From NCBI GenBank assembly GCA_004764695.1, contig SMSO01000031.1:9397761-9461760 (forward strand): a stretch of DNA of 64,000 bases. The letters run 5' to 3'. Below the pieces are notes generated by a model that was not told where the DNA came from, ran no database searches, and saw only the letters and a program-made list of their open reading frames with translations. This document shows positions 1 through 10,265 of the stretch, piece by piece. Position 1 is the stretch's first letter. Every line of letters starts with the position of its first letter. Origin of the DNA: Schizochytrium sp. TIO01. Its lineage: Eukaryota; Sar; Bigyra; Thraustochytrida; Thraustochytriidae. A program made the position numbers and the translations under genes.

Positions 1-783
1 TGAGTTCTTTAAATCCAAGTTTTATAGAGGAGGAGCCAAAAGCTGAAGCCTAGTCAACGCTCCGCCGTCTGCTAGGTGTACTAAGAAGGCTGGGTTTCAT
101 GTAGAACTTGAAGTCCCCAAGGTAACAAACAGGTTCTTGAAGGATACGTATGTCACTACTATGTGTGCAAGATGGTTCTACTCTACTAGCTAGGTATTTG
201 GGGAGAAACTTGGTTTGGGCTTGAGACTTACGAAGAACTTCAATCATGAGATGAGATCAACTTCAATTGACCTGTGTGGCATTGAGTAGCTGATGAGCTG
301 TAGAATCAGATGCATATTTTCGTGATGGGGCAATGGACTCGAATCTTGCAGTCAGGATATAATGAACGGTTTGCGTTATATTACCTATGATTGACACGAA
401 CGATGTCTCAGTCTGATTGCATGGTTTTTTAGTAGCTAACCTCAGCGACTAGTGATACAGCGCAAGGACCCCTTTCTTTGCAGCCAAATAACAGCTTTAG
501 TTTAAGGGATCCTTTAATTGGACTCAAGCTTGCATGGTGCGTCTCAAAGTTATCTGAATCACCTTCGTACCCTTTTCACGAGACTTTGAGACTCTGTAGT
601 ATTAGTTTCTAATTAACTTGAACGAGGGGAGAACTTTACTTCTAGAGATTTTCATATAAAATTGATGTTTTAAGAAAAATAAATAGACAAGTACAGTCAG
701 TGCTATATGAAGGGGAACCAAATGCAGTGTTGCCGGGCTTACGAACATCATACTAGACAACCGTGCTGCGCTAAGGCATTTCG
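1..783. other. Left-edge intergenic stretch, no gene recognised
   Basis: The only frame of note is a 65-residue minus-strand ORF at 50-247 with an ATG but no recognisable motif and a stop just upstream, so I do not call it a gene. The rest is moderately AT-rich DNA without tandem repeats. The ten-base word AGGACCCCTT at 465-474 recurs three times in the repeat region further right. This stretch is the 3' flank of the minus-strand gene that ends at 784. Confidence 0.5.
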
Positions 784-2106
784 CTATTGATTTCGGTGAG
801 ACGCACCTACGGATTCCCTAGTGTCGGTTAGAGCAGAGCTATGTAAGTCCTCACGGGGTCGCTTCCGCCCAGCATGAGCTGCAAAGGTTGCCGACGATGC
901 TGGCAAGAAGTGATCTGGAACCATCCTCTCATGATGGATCGCTGAGGCTTCAACATCAAAATTAGTCGTCTTTCGTACAAAAGGTTCGCCATAAATGGCA
1001 TCAGGGTTTCGACACGGGCAAATATCCAAGAGACCGTCCCAGACCTCCTCGATACCACGCGAGTGCCACACCTCAAAGCAGGACCGCCAACCCCACATCT
1101 GCTTTGGTTGACAACAAAGTGGAACGCGAATACAATTTACACACCAGAATTTAGTACAGGCCGGTTTACGCGATGGGTGGGATTTTCGAGGCCAATTCTC
1201 GCAAACTGTGCAGCAAAGAATGCAGGGAAGTCCATCGCGTTTATGCTTGCGGCTTTCTGCGTGTGTGAGTTCCATGCGCGCAGGGGCATGTCGCACGCCA
1301 CGAGAATGGCTCAGGCGCAAAAATACGAGTACAGTATCATAGCGATATAGCTCCAAAAGCTTTGCTACGGAGTTTGCCACACGAGCTCGCAGGATACGAG
1401 ATATACTTTCTGTCAGTAGATCAGATTGCTCTTTGTTTTGCAATGGGTCCCAAGGCTCGTTATTGAACAGAAGCTGATGAGGTTCTAATTCCCCAGCTCC
1501 AGAGAAACGCTTGGGACCTGTTCGCACTACCATCCCATTTTCTATATGTGGGTTTTGTTGTTGCTGTTGCGGCTGATGGTGCTGGTGGTGCAAATGGGAG
1601 GTTCGTTGTATCTGAGGGTCTTGATTTGTTTGATCATGCTCGTGCTCGTTGCTGTGTTCTTGGTTGCGCGTATGCGCATGCTCATGGTGGAAACTTACCC
1701 CGCTTAAGTTGTGATTATGGACTTCATCGACCGAGCTATCTAGAAGTTGCTGCGGTACAGCATTTATGGATTGGTTTACATGTATGTCAACCTCGGTGGC
1801 TGGTTCTACGTGAACATTTTCATGATGGTGTTGATCTTGCTGTCCTATTGCACCATGGCGGGGCTGTGATTGTTGTGTTTGCTGTTGTGTTTGTGGTGGT
1901 CTAGGATTATCCCGGACATTTTCTTCCAATGCTCCTTGCTCCTGAGCTCGGATCGGTGGCTCGCGCTGATTGCGCTGTTGTTGATCTTGTGGTTGCTCCC
2001 GGTCCTGGCCGAGCGAAGGTGATTCACCTCCGGCCATGCTCAGTTCAAGCTCAGCTGTACAAATATATCGCTTTTGTTTTGCTCCAGCTCCAGTTCTCCG
2101 CCCCAT
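784..2106 (-). CDS. Gln/His-rich protein with a piggyBac-type Cys-rich (zinc-ribbon) C-terminal domain
   Basis: A 440-residue protein from the ATG at 2106 (MGRRTGAGAK). The frame stays open upstream to 2160, and another ATG lies at about 2037. Roughly residues 25-215 are low-complexity and rich in Gln, His, Asn and Glu, with poly-Q and alternating His-Glu runs. Residues about 295-347 hold a Cys/His array: CILCCTVC, then CTKFWCVNC, then VPLC and finally CFEVWH. The order C-x2-C, C-x2-C, PLC, CF-x2-[WY]H is that of the Cys-rich domain at the C terminus of piggyBac-family transposases, where it binds the element ends. The catalytic DDE/DDD domain is absent and no room for it is seen upstream, because the next gene starts at 2406. 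It may be a domesticated DNA-binding remnant acting as a nuclear protein, or a gene relic. The domain match is by eye. The pairing of the domain with the Gln/His-rich region is directly visible; any function is inference. Confidence 0.6.
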   Translation of the reverse strand: MGRRTGAGAKQKRYICTAELELSMAGGESPSLGQDREQPQDQQQRNQREPPIRAQEQGALEENVRDNPRPPQTQQQTQQSQPRHGAIGQQDQHHHENVHVEPATEVDIHVNQSINAVPQQLLDSSVDEVHNHNLSGVSFHHEHAHTRNQEHSNEHEHDQTNQDPQIQRTSHLHHQHHQPQQQQQNPHIENGMVVRTGPKRFSGAGELEPHQLLFNNEPWDPLQNKEQSDLLTESISRILRARVANSVAKLLELYRYDTVLVFLRLSHSRGVRHAPARMELTHAESRKHKRDGLPCILCCTVCENWPRKSHPSRKPACTKFWCVNCIRVPLCCQPKQMWGWRSCFEVWHSRGIEEVWDGLLDICPCRNPDAIYGEPFVRKTTNFDVEASAIHHERMVPDHFLPASSATFAAHAGRKRPREDLHSSALTDTRESVGASHRNQ

Positions 2107-2405
2107 TTTTCGCAAAGGTAAATAAATATATTCCCTCGAATTTACAAAATTATCAATCAAACAGACAGTAGTTAAGTAGTTACTTACTAACCTGTACTAG
2201 CGCCCTGTCAAAAAAGAAAAGGAAAGAGAAAAGAGAGCAAATCCACAAGCAAGGCCTGAGCCCTGCAAGTCTCTCAGACACCGCAGTCTCGGCTTATCTA
2301 ATCCAAGTTCGTTCACAGCAGGTCTTGTTGGGGCTAGTATTTTCTTCCCCACCTCTTCCTTTCCTTCCTTCCTTGTCTTTGTTTCCTTCCTCCGGCACCT
2401 TCAAA
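2107..2405. promoter_or_regulatory. Shared divergent promoter region with a pyrimidine-rich leader
   Basis: About 300 bases separate two divergent start codons, so both genes should be driven from here. Just upstream of the rightward ATG (2341-2400) the plus strand is almost pure C/T, with CCTT and CTTT words, ending in CACCTTCAAAATGG. This looks like a pyrimidine-rich 5' leader. No TATA box is convincing. Confidence 0.45.
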
Positions 2406-3089
2406 ATGGTTGTGGGCAAGGCCATCGTAGCACTGGCCTCCGGGCATTTAGTTGCCACCGCAGTCTCTGCCAACGGTGGTATCGACGGTCTCGTCAACGG
2501 ACCTCGTGAGTTCTCCTCCTCCGCCTCTGGTGCACAATTATCTTCACAAAATCCTGAAGTTTCGCCAATTTCGCTAGAATCTTCAGATCTGACGAGTCAT
2601 GAATCCCAACTCGCTTCTGAACCTTCTTCTTCGCAGCGCTGGGTGGGATCCAAGGCCACATCGGCTGACAACGCTCGACTTGGGCGCCTCACAACTGAGC
2701 TATATCGGGGACAGCCTAGGTGGCCTCGCGTGAGGACCGCGTACGCTGTAGATTGCTCGATGGAAACTCCCCTCCTAGCCGTTCACGGAGTAGAGTCTGT
2801 AGAGCGCTGCGCAAAGGCTTGGGCATCTCTTCGACCTGTGCAACTGGCACATCGCGAGGAGTACTCTGAGGATGGCAAAAGGGTACGGGTTTACATGTCC
2901 ACTGAGGTGAGACTTTTGTCAAGGACTTTTTTGATTCCTAGCAGGGTGGAGCTGGATCTGGACGAGGAAGGTCGCGTGGAACGTCATGTGGAGTCCTGGC
3001 ATGGATACGACCTTGTGGAGGCTCTTCACCCGGTTCGCATGGTGAATGGGTGGCTGATGGAGAACTTTCTTGCATGGAAGAGCCACTGA
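2406..3089 (+). CDS. NTF2/SnoaL-like fold protein (DUF2358-like)
   Basis: A 227-residue protein. I chose the ATG at 2406 (context CAAAATGG); the longer frame starts only at a TTG. Residues 1-95 are Ser/Ala-rich and without clear domain, with a hydrophobic, weakly basic N terminus that might be an organelle-targeting sequence. Residues about 95-215 resemble the small alpha+beta barrel of the NTF2/SnoaL superfamily as found in plant and algal DUF2358-type proteins: a YAVDCSMETPLLAVHG segment (the usual Y..D..F.DP....G block), a conserved Trp in the following helix, and near the end LDEEGRVERHVESWHGYD, typical of the last strands of these proteins. No catalytic residue can be assigned, so substrate and pathway are unknown. 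It is convergent with the next gene. Confidence 0.6.
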   Translation: MVVGKAIVALASGHLVATAVSANGGIDGLVNGPREFSSSASGAQLSSQNPEVSPISLESSDLTSHESQLASEPSSSQRWVGSKATSADNARLGRLTTELYRGQPRWPRVRTAYAVDCSMETPLLAVHGVESVERCAKAWASLRPVQLAHREEYSEDGKRVRVYMSTEVRLLSRTFLIPSRVELDLDEEGRVERHVESWHGYDLVEALHPVRMVNGWLMENFLAWKSH

Positions 3090-3778
3090 TGAAGCTGCTA
3101 AGGTGTGGTTGTATACACTCGAGAAACGTGGGCTGCAGTACATACATGGGTGCAATGTGTTTTGACTTTCGCAAGGTAAGATTCCATGCAAAGCTTACTT
3201 TCGTATAACTTGAAAACTTTCACTAGAAAGCTGGCTTGTAAGGGATATTTGAGCTTTTGAATACAGAGGGAGGGCAATAGCAGTATGCAAAGTCCTATAC
3301 GAGGTCTCAGGAAAGGAAAACAAGCTACATTTTTTTTCCCTTTTTGGCAAGGGAATGCGGTCTCTTTATATACTCTATTCAGGGTAATTTGCAAATGGGT
3401 AATAGTACTATCTCAAGAAAGCACTTTGGTTATGATGTATATGCTCCTCCCTCGTTGGAGGTGATGTGCTTTTTATACAATCATGTGCTGCTGTGTTGCC
3501 TCCACGTAATGGCGTCTTATTGCTTATCCTGCAGGCTACGATAATGAATCAACTAAATCTTCCTTTCTGTGGTCACAAAAGCTTACAGGCGAGCATTTCT
3601 TATGATTTAAATGACAAACTAGGCATTTCATTGTGGGCCCTTCATTAAAGGAAATTCTTTCAAAAGGAGCTCCATTTTTATGGGGTCAAATACTTGTGTG
3701 ATGTATGTGAGACAAGTAATCAGACTCATCATCAATTAACCCTGAGCTATATGTAGGACAATTGAAGACCTAAGAAAT
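3090..3778. other. Convergent intergenic region
   Basis: Lies between two genes that end toward each other, so it should hold both 3' UTRs. I see no tandem repeat, RNA gene or supported ORF; the short frames here have no motif. Confidence 0.5.
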
Positions 3779-5893
3779 TCAGAAATTGCCTGTTGCAGGA
3801 CGCTGAACGTCGTTGAGACCTTTGCGGGTAACGTAAAGAAGTTGCAATGGGACCTTATTTGCAACATCATCTTTTTTTGAGATTTTAATATAAGCGTGAT
3901 TGCCACGTCTGCTGTATCGTCCAAATATCACATCTCGGTATCTGTCACCATCCTCCGAGCGATACTTAAGAGTCATATCTGGTTTAATCCTATCTGAGTT
4001 CTTTGGCAAGTCAATCAGGGAGATGTAACTTTCGCCTTCAATGTCATGCGCAGTATCGGGTTCTACATCTCCGATGAGGGGTGGCACGTAAAACTCTATC
4101 TTTCTTTCCCCGGGTATTATGCTCTCACCAGTGCGCATTCCCAAAATTCTTCTATTTCTTCTTGTGCCAGTTCTTCGCAGAAACTCAACCTCGATAGTAC
4201 TAGCATCTACCAACAGAAGTATCATCTTCATACCTCGTTTCAGACGTCGAAGCATGCGCTTGTTTACGACACAAGCATATGGTTGCTTAATTGAGGATGC
4301 CTTTTCAGCTAACTTCGCTGCATCTGGCGTCAATCCAGAATTTCCATGGCCTAATATCCAAGGATCAATTGGAGAACCAGTAGCGGTATCAACTTGAAGA
4401 GCCCCTTCTTGAGCTAACCGCTGAAGTCTAGTTGCCTCAGGCTCGCGGTAGATTCTGCGTCTATGCCAGTCTTCAACCTGTGCGCTCATTGGACGATTTG
4501 AAGGGACTGGGGAAATGTCTTCACAAAACAGAGCAACCGGGTTCTCCTCCCTCTCCTCTCGTGTCGCCTCTTTAAGGAGTCGCTTTCGCTCCTTTTCGAT
4601 CTTCTCGAGATACTCTTGGAACTTGATACGATCAATTGTTTTGCGTACAGGCACTTTAGGATTGTCGTAGACGTGACCACCACCCATACGGTCAGCTGCG
4701 ATGGGGCTCCCTTGTCTTACTCGTGAAGTTGCAGGCGGTGGTGTTGCTGCGCTTGGAATAGTTTGAGGTGTGGATGTAATGGGGGAAGTTCCCATATCTC
4801 TGAGTTCAATCATTTCTACACTTTCAGGACTGTAGCTTTGTAAACTTGGTTGTGGACTTGGTAGCGGACTTGGTAGTGGCGTAGGTTGTGGCGTAGGTTG
4901 CGGTTTAGTCTCGTCTGTTTGCACTTCTTTAGTTTCAAATGTACTCTCTTCAGTCTGTACTTCTTTTGATCTGGTTAGATCGGTTTGAGTCATGCGGTTA
5001 TTTCCCTTTTTGTTCATGTTATGCTCAGTCTGCATCGCAATATCTTTGTGTGTGAAAGTTTGCATCGAGGCATCCTTGCGCATGTTCGTTTGCACTGAAA
5101 TATCCCTTGAGGGAGGTTTTGGGGGCATCGGAGGCGGTTTTGGGGGGGCTGGAGGGTTTGGAGGAGGCCTTTTCGGAGTTCTCCGTTTGACAGCGTAAAT
5201 TGTTTTTGTGGTTTCGTTCTTGCTTCGCCTGAGGTCATCGTTTGCTAACTTTGCAGCAACTAGGGAGATGCCAATTACTCCAATATTTAATCCAAGCGTA
5301 GAGAATGAGATCTTACTCCACCCTGCCTCTCGTTCTCTAAACGAAGATGTAGGATCAGAAGTTGGTGTGGCTGTCGGAGTAAGAGTTGGGGTAAGCGTTG
5401 GAGCAAGTGTTGGAGCAACCGTTGCATTCTCGGATAAGCTTGTATTTGAACTTGTACATGTCTCAGGCATCGTACGCTCAATAATAGTGCCACAAATGCA
5501 TTCTTGTTTAGGGGATCCACAACCAAGCTCGCATGTAATAGGGCATACTTCGGCCATAAAGAAAGGATATTTGGTGCATAGCCCATCGTTGGCTACTGCT
5601 TCACAAGTGTCATAACCCATGAATGAAAAAGACTTATCCTCACAGAGTGCCTCACAACGATTACATGCGCGTGGGCAAAGCAAATCTATTAACTCAGGCA
5701 GCAGCACGTCACATCCACCAACCTCCGCCATTTCCTCACATGACGTTATATTTGGGTAAATGGATTCAATAATCGCTAATAGATCTTCATCCTTGTCATT
5801 TTCATCCTCGCTGCAGCTTACTTCTCCATTGGATCGAGGCACAAGAACGAGTGTAGCAATAAGGGCAATAAAAGTTGTCCAAAGTTGTTTCAT
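3779..5893 (-). CDS. Type I membrane protein: two ShKT-like modules, TP stalk, one membrane span, cytoplasmic QT-motif array
   Basis: A 704-residue protein with a clean ATG at 5893. Signal peptide 1-23. Two six-cysteine modules follow at about 27-80 and 84-125, with the ShKT-like order C...C-x6-C...LCP-x3-C-x2-C; the second ends in VCPITCELGC. A CICGT block follows at 132-136. A Thr/Pro-rich stalk (about 158-185, repeated APTL/TPT) is probably O-glycosylated. The membrane span is about 196-216, then a basic stop-transfer and a proline-rich stretch (240-262). Residues 264-327 carry six motifs ending in QT (VQT, MQT, MQT, TQT, VQT, VQT) spaced 10-15 residues apart, resembling dynein light chain LC8 sites. 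A Lys/Glu-rich helix lies at 420-450. The last 160 residues are rich in beta-like strands and could form Tudor/SH3-like barrels (weak). It is a paralogue of the next two genes in its extracellular part only. Likely a surface protein linked to cytoplasmic scaffolds; this is inference. Confidence 0.75.
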   Translation of the reverse strand: MKQLWTTFIALIATLVLVPRSNGEVSCSEDENDKDEDLLAIIESIYPNITSCEEMAEVGGCDVLLPELIDLLCPRACNRCEALCEDKSFSFMGYDTCEAVANDGLCTKYPFFMAEVCPITCELGCGSPKQECICGTIIERTMPETCTSSNTSLSENATVAPTLAPTLTPTLTPTATPTSDPTSSFREREAGWSKISFSTLGLNIGVIGISLVAAKLANDDLRRSKNETTKTIYAVKRRTPKRPPPNPPAPPKPPPMPPKPPSRDISVQTNMRKDASMQTFTHKDIAMQTEHNMNKKGNNRMTQTDLTRSKEVQTEESTFETKEVQTDETKPQPTPQPTPLPSPLPSPQPSLQSYSPESVEMIELRDMGTSPITSTPQTIPSAATPPPATSRVRQGSPIAADRMGGGHVYDNPKVPVRKTIDRIKFQEYLEKIEKERKRLLKEATREEREENPVALFCEDISPVPSNRPMSAQVEDWHRRRIYREPEATRLQRLAQEGALQVDTATGSPIDPWILGHGNSGLTPDAAKLAEKASSIKQPYACVVNKRMLRRLKRGMKMILLLVDASTIEVEFLRRTGTRRNRRILGMRTGESIIPGERKIEFYVPPLIGDVEPDTAHDIEGESYISLIDLPKNSDRIKPDMTLKYRSEDGDRYRDVIFGRYSRRGNHAYIKISKKDDVANKVPLQLLYVTRKGLNDVQRPATGNF

Positions 5894-7123
5894 GTGGCTA
5901 CTTGCTTGCAGCCTGTTCAGCCAGCAAAAGGAACTGTTTCCGCTTTAGCGTATTAGCAGGTACCCGCGTTCATAACATGACAAACCGTCCACAGAATACT
6001 GAAGCTCTACATTAGAAATAGAGGTTTGATTTGTGTTGAATATTTGAACAAGAACATCTCTCCTGTGGACTTATAGTTACATATAAAGTATTTAATGCTA
6101 CTTCTTATTTGTTCGAGCTGAGCTTTTGTATACTTACCAGCCCAGGCTAATGCACCAAACTACCAAACAACATGTATGAGTGATTTTTGATAATAAGATA
6201 TACTTCCTACTAGCTAGGGGACGTCAATTTACGTCCATGTGTGCTTTGTCCATGATCTCCTTGCAGAGCGAGACATGGGTACTCGGATCAACGGATAGAT
6301 GGTAGGCCCTATTTATGCCCTATTTATGAATAAATCCCCCTATTCAACAGCTCCGGCAAAGGACAAGTCAAGACAAGCGCATCAGCAACTATAAGCTAGG
6401 CCAATATTCCTCCCCCCCAAAGCTACTCAAAGACGGAGTTTCCCTCATTTGCAGATGTTGTACACTCTTCTCCTAGCTTCTGTCGCAAGTGACGCAGGAA
6501 TACTTCAAAAAATTCAAAGTATTCTTGACACCAATAAGTTTATAAAGAAAGTTATTTTAATTCAAAAAAGAAAAGAAAAGAGAACAAACAATATAGCAGA
6601 AACACAAATATACACAGTTGAACACAAAGCGGTTTCATGGATATTGTGCTATCTATAAATTGCGAATTACGGTGACATAAATACCCGAGGTAGAAATTTA
6701 ACTTTGATATATTTTTTTTTCTTCCGAGCTTTGAAAGGGCTCTTATATAGACTGATTGCCAAAATATTGGTAGCTTCATATAACATGATCAAGGAAAATC
6801 TTGAGGCCTTTCGTAGAATGCTTGTATTTTTTGTGTTTCAGAGAACTTGCCAATTAAAATAGCAACTATGAATACCTCCAACTGATTTAAGCGGAATAGA
6901 CGGTTGACGCGCATAGCTATTTTACGGTGCTTGCAGTAGGATAATATGAAATAATTACCAATACGTGTCCAAATGAGATTCTTTGCTTAACTTTTTGCGA
7001 AAACTTCAAGTGCGAGGGATAACAGATTCCCAAGGTCTGAAAAACTAAGAAGAAAGTATTGTCCATGTAGAATTGATTGTATAACAAATCTAAATATTAA
7101 CACATCAGTTTCTCATTTAAACG
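5894..7123. other. Intergenic region between two minus-strand membrane-protein genes
   Basis: Upstream (right) of the 704-residue gene and downstream of its neighbour, so it should contain the promoter of the former near 5900-6400. A short direct repeat CCCTATTTATG occurs twice at about 6307-6329. The rest is AT-rich with A and T runs (6565-6590, 6709-6722). No supported gene. Confidence 0.45.
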
Positions 7124-9443
7124 CTATACATCATCTTCGTCTTCTGAAGTGTCACCTTCATCTTCGTCAGCAAAACTTTCAACAAAGGAAGTTGCTATCG
7201 AGAGAGCATTGTTAGAATTTTCATGGTACATTTTCGAGGGCTCGCTGCTTTGTGCTGCATCAAAATCAGAACCATATCGAGGTCCTCTCTCCACATCTTC
7301 ATCATCAAATCTATAAACTGTGTCGAATGTATTGTCATCACGAGAAGTATGATCTAAATCGTTTTCGTGAGTTGTCTTGTTATCAGAGGACGATACTTCT
7401 GAGAAGGGAGATGAGGCATAGTGAGTTCGGACAAATTGAGAAAGTTTGGATTCTTGCTGTGCAAGGAGGTTTTGTGGCTGAAATGTATCTCCGTACTCTG
7501 ATGATTGATTTTGCTTGGGTGCATCTTCTTCAAGCTGCATATCTCGAAGAGTTGATTTCGAAACATCATCTCTAAACAATGGTTCCTCAAGGATGCCCAT
7601 ACTCGATTTGCTGTTTTTACAGTCGGCAAAGATAGTGCTGGCTGAGATAAATAGAAAGTTTGATGGACGCAGGATAATAGCCCCATTGCTATAGCGAGCA
7701 TAAATTGTTTTTGCTGCCCAATCGATGTCGTATATAGTGACGTTTAGTACAAATGCATCCCGGTTGACGTATACCAATTCACTACCAGGTGCGAGAATTG
7801 AGAATTCTACTTGTTGGAGTGGCTTAAATCCACAAACGTAGAGCCCAGATGCAACCTTTTCGCGAATGTGCTGTAGCTCTAAACGAAGCGTCTTGTCTTC
7901 TTTTGGAGTACGCCGAGAGCCAATTCCAAAAGGCATCTCAGTGTAAAGTGAACTATCCTCTTCAAGGTAGACAGTGTTCTCATTGTCTTTTGAAAATTGT
8001 ATCTTACGGTTTGGTAAGACTTGAATAAATGTGACAACTTCAATTCTACCATTTGATAGCAATAGAATTAGTTTAGAAGTATTCTTCTTCAAAAACCCAA
8101 GCTCTTCAAAGTCGCTTAGGCAAATGAAGCCTTTGTTTAGCAAATCCATAATAACTTGAGCTCGTATTGCCATTTCTTTCGCACTTATTTTCATTTGATC
8201 ATCACTGCGAGTCGAGTCGCGCAAAAACTGCAAATTGTTTTCGCTATCAATATCAGCAAGCACCCCCTCAGATGCAGATGTATCAGTGGTGTGATACATT
8301 GTCCTCTCATGGTCTATATCGTGCGTTGCAGGCAGGCTCTTCCGTGACTCCGGCAAAGCTTCGTTCCTAAGATGTGGAAAATTGCGAAGCAAAAGTGACT
8401 CGTCATCAAACGAGTTGCCTAAGGGAGATTTGCCTGGATAACGTTTTCTTTGAATTTTATCATCTTCCATGCGAGGAGGTCGGTTTGCCCTACTACGGGG
8501 CTTGAATATACTCGAGACACGCTTTCGGGTCTTCTGCCCTAAGCGATGCTCACTTTTACCACCATCAATGTTAAAATTTAAGAGATCTTCGACATCAGAC
8601 CAATAATCTGAAGTCATAGCTGGGCCAGGGTTGGGCGAATCCGGAGGATGAAGATCAAAAGTTTGCTTTAGTTCATGGGGGCGGTCTGGTCCACTAGTTT
8701 GGGGGGGGAGGTGGATTTATGCTTGGTATTTTACGAGGAAGGTTACGGGATATTATTCCTGTAGTCCGAGTTTGAGCTTTTTTAAGATCATTCCTCGCCC
8801 AAATAGCAAAAATGAGAGAAAAGCCAAAATTGCCAAAGTCTGCAGCTATTCGACCGAGGTTTCCAGTTTTTGCATCAGAAGGTGGTGCTGTTGGGGCCTT
8901 AGAAGGGGTTTCGGTTGGCCTTGAGGTAGGAGCCAAACTTGGAGAACGCGTTGGAAAGGGTGTTGGATCAGCAGAGCACTCACGCGAAGCTATTCGCTCT
9001 ATGATTGTTCCGCATATGCATTCCTCTTTGGGAGCGCCGCATCCGAGTTCGCAAGAAATTGGACAAACATTGGATATCACTTCCTCCGGGATAGTGTCAC
9101 AGAATCCAAAATATAGAGCCATTTCACAGTTGTTGAATGGAAGGCCAAGGTCATTCAAAGCTACTTGGTCCTCACAAATTTCTTCACATAAGCTGCATGC
9201 TCTTGGACATAGAAGTTCAAGAATTGACTTGTGTATTACATTGCAACCTCCTGCGCTTGCGAGCTCTTGGCAAGAAGTCAGATCAGGATATAGGCTACCC
9301 GTGAGCTTAGCCAAATCACTGTCGTTGTCTTGTCCATCGGCTTCACATTTGACAGCCTCGGATACCGAGATAATTGCGTCTGAAAGTAATGCAATTAGTA
9401 ATAAGCACCCCAAGCGCATAGCGATTGTTGCAGAATTGCACAT
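7124..9443 (-). CDS. ShKT-like membrane protein paralogue, split by a one-base frameshift at a G8 run
   Basis: Two abutting minus-strand frames make one gene. The first (ATG 9443, or 9419 for a tighter signal peptide) encodes a signal peptide, two ShKT-like six-Cys modules ending in VCPISCELGCG and ECICGTIIER as in the neighbour, a Pro/Thr/Ser stalk, a membrane span and a poly-Pro start. It stops at 8694, directly after eight G on the plus strand (8701-8708). Dropping one base of that run opens the frame without a stop into the second ORF (ATG 8615, stop 7124), giving about 772 residues, close to the 704 of its paralogue. The tail holds a basic region, then two beta-rich stretches (one beginning LILLLSNGRIEVV, one near PGSELVYVNRDAF) that could be Tudor-like barrels, and an acidic C terminus ending EDEDDV. 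There is no QT array. The surplus base may be a sequencing error, a mutation or a +1 shift site. Confidence 0.65.
8701..8708 (-). other. Frame-disrupting homopolymer (C8 in the coding strand)
   Basis: The coding strand reads CCT, eight C, AAACTAG: the upstream frame meets TAG five bases after the run. With seven C the frame continues into the long downstream ORF. Homopolymer runs are a usual place for indel errors and slippage. Confidence 0.7.
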
Positions 9444-10265
9444 CTGCAAATCACAATTTCGAGTGTGTTATTGTCAATAGGAGCAATAGTCTTCATTGTG
9501 CCTGTTTTTAAACTACCACTAGAAAAGACTTTGATAAAATGAACATACCTCGACCTCAACTAATAAACAGACCAAACCATTACATTATATCTTGAACTTT
9601 CCTTCCAATCTACGAGAGTCTACGTGCAGTGGGTATATCAAATATGACAATCTAGTATGTGCTGCATACTTGCTGACCTCCCATTCCTCATTTTAACTTC
9701 TTTGTACAATTTGCTACTGTGTCAGTAGGTACAACGCCTTCCATATTTTACAATAACAAAAGCAAATAATCTGGCATATTTTGGTACTAAAAAAAGAAAG
9801 AAGAAGAACAATTAAAAGACTAACCTAACGGCTATTTTGTTAAAAAAATAAAAACAAAAACAAAAAAAGTTAAATTTCAAATTTTTGTCTGTAGAGGTGT
9901 CCTCATCAGCAATATAGAAAACGAATTACATTTCTTTTGAAGGTCGAATTACAATACACAGAAGCACAATTTGGAGCTTTTCAAGGCAGATAGGCATTAT
10001 CTTCCATGGGATCGCTTCGAATTCAGTCTATTTCTGTCATACAAAATTAAAGTGGAACTAGTTCGAAGTGTGGAGGGTTAACATAACATCGATATAAAGA
10101 GGGAGATAAAAGCATAATCATAAAATGTTGGTTATCGTTTATTGATCAAGCCAACTTGCACCAGCTTTGAACTTGCCTCTCTAGCCCGTCCTATAAAGAG
10201 AAAATTGAAACAAAAACTTTTAGAAGCGATTAGAGAAGAACAAACCTCGAATCTCATGCTAAGGA
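9444..10265. promoter_or_regulatory. Divergent promoter region between two ShKT-like membrane-protein genes
   Basis: About 820 AT-rich bases lie between two paralogous genes transcribed in opposite directions, so a shared or bidirectional promoter is likely. A-rich runs occur at 9788-9810 and 9838-9870. I see no definite core promoter motif and no ORF worth calling. Confidence 0.4.

Noticed and set aside
50-247. 65-residue minus-strand ORF with ATG
   Set aside because: No motif, short, with a stop just upstream; length is within chance.
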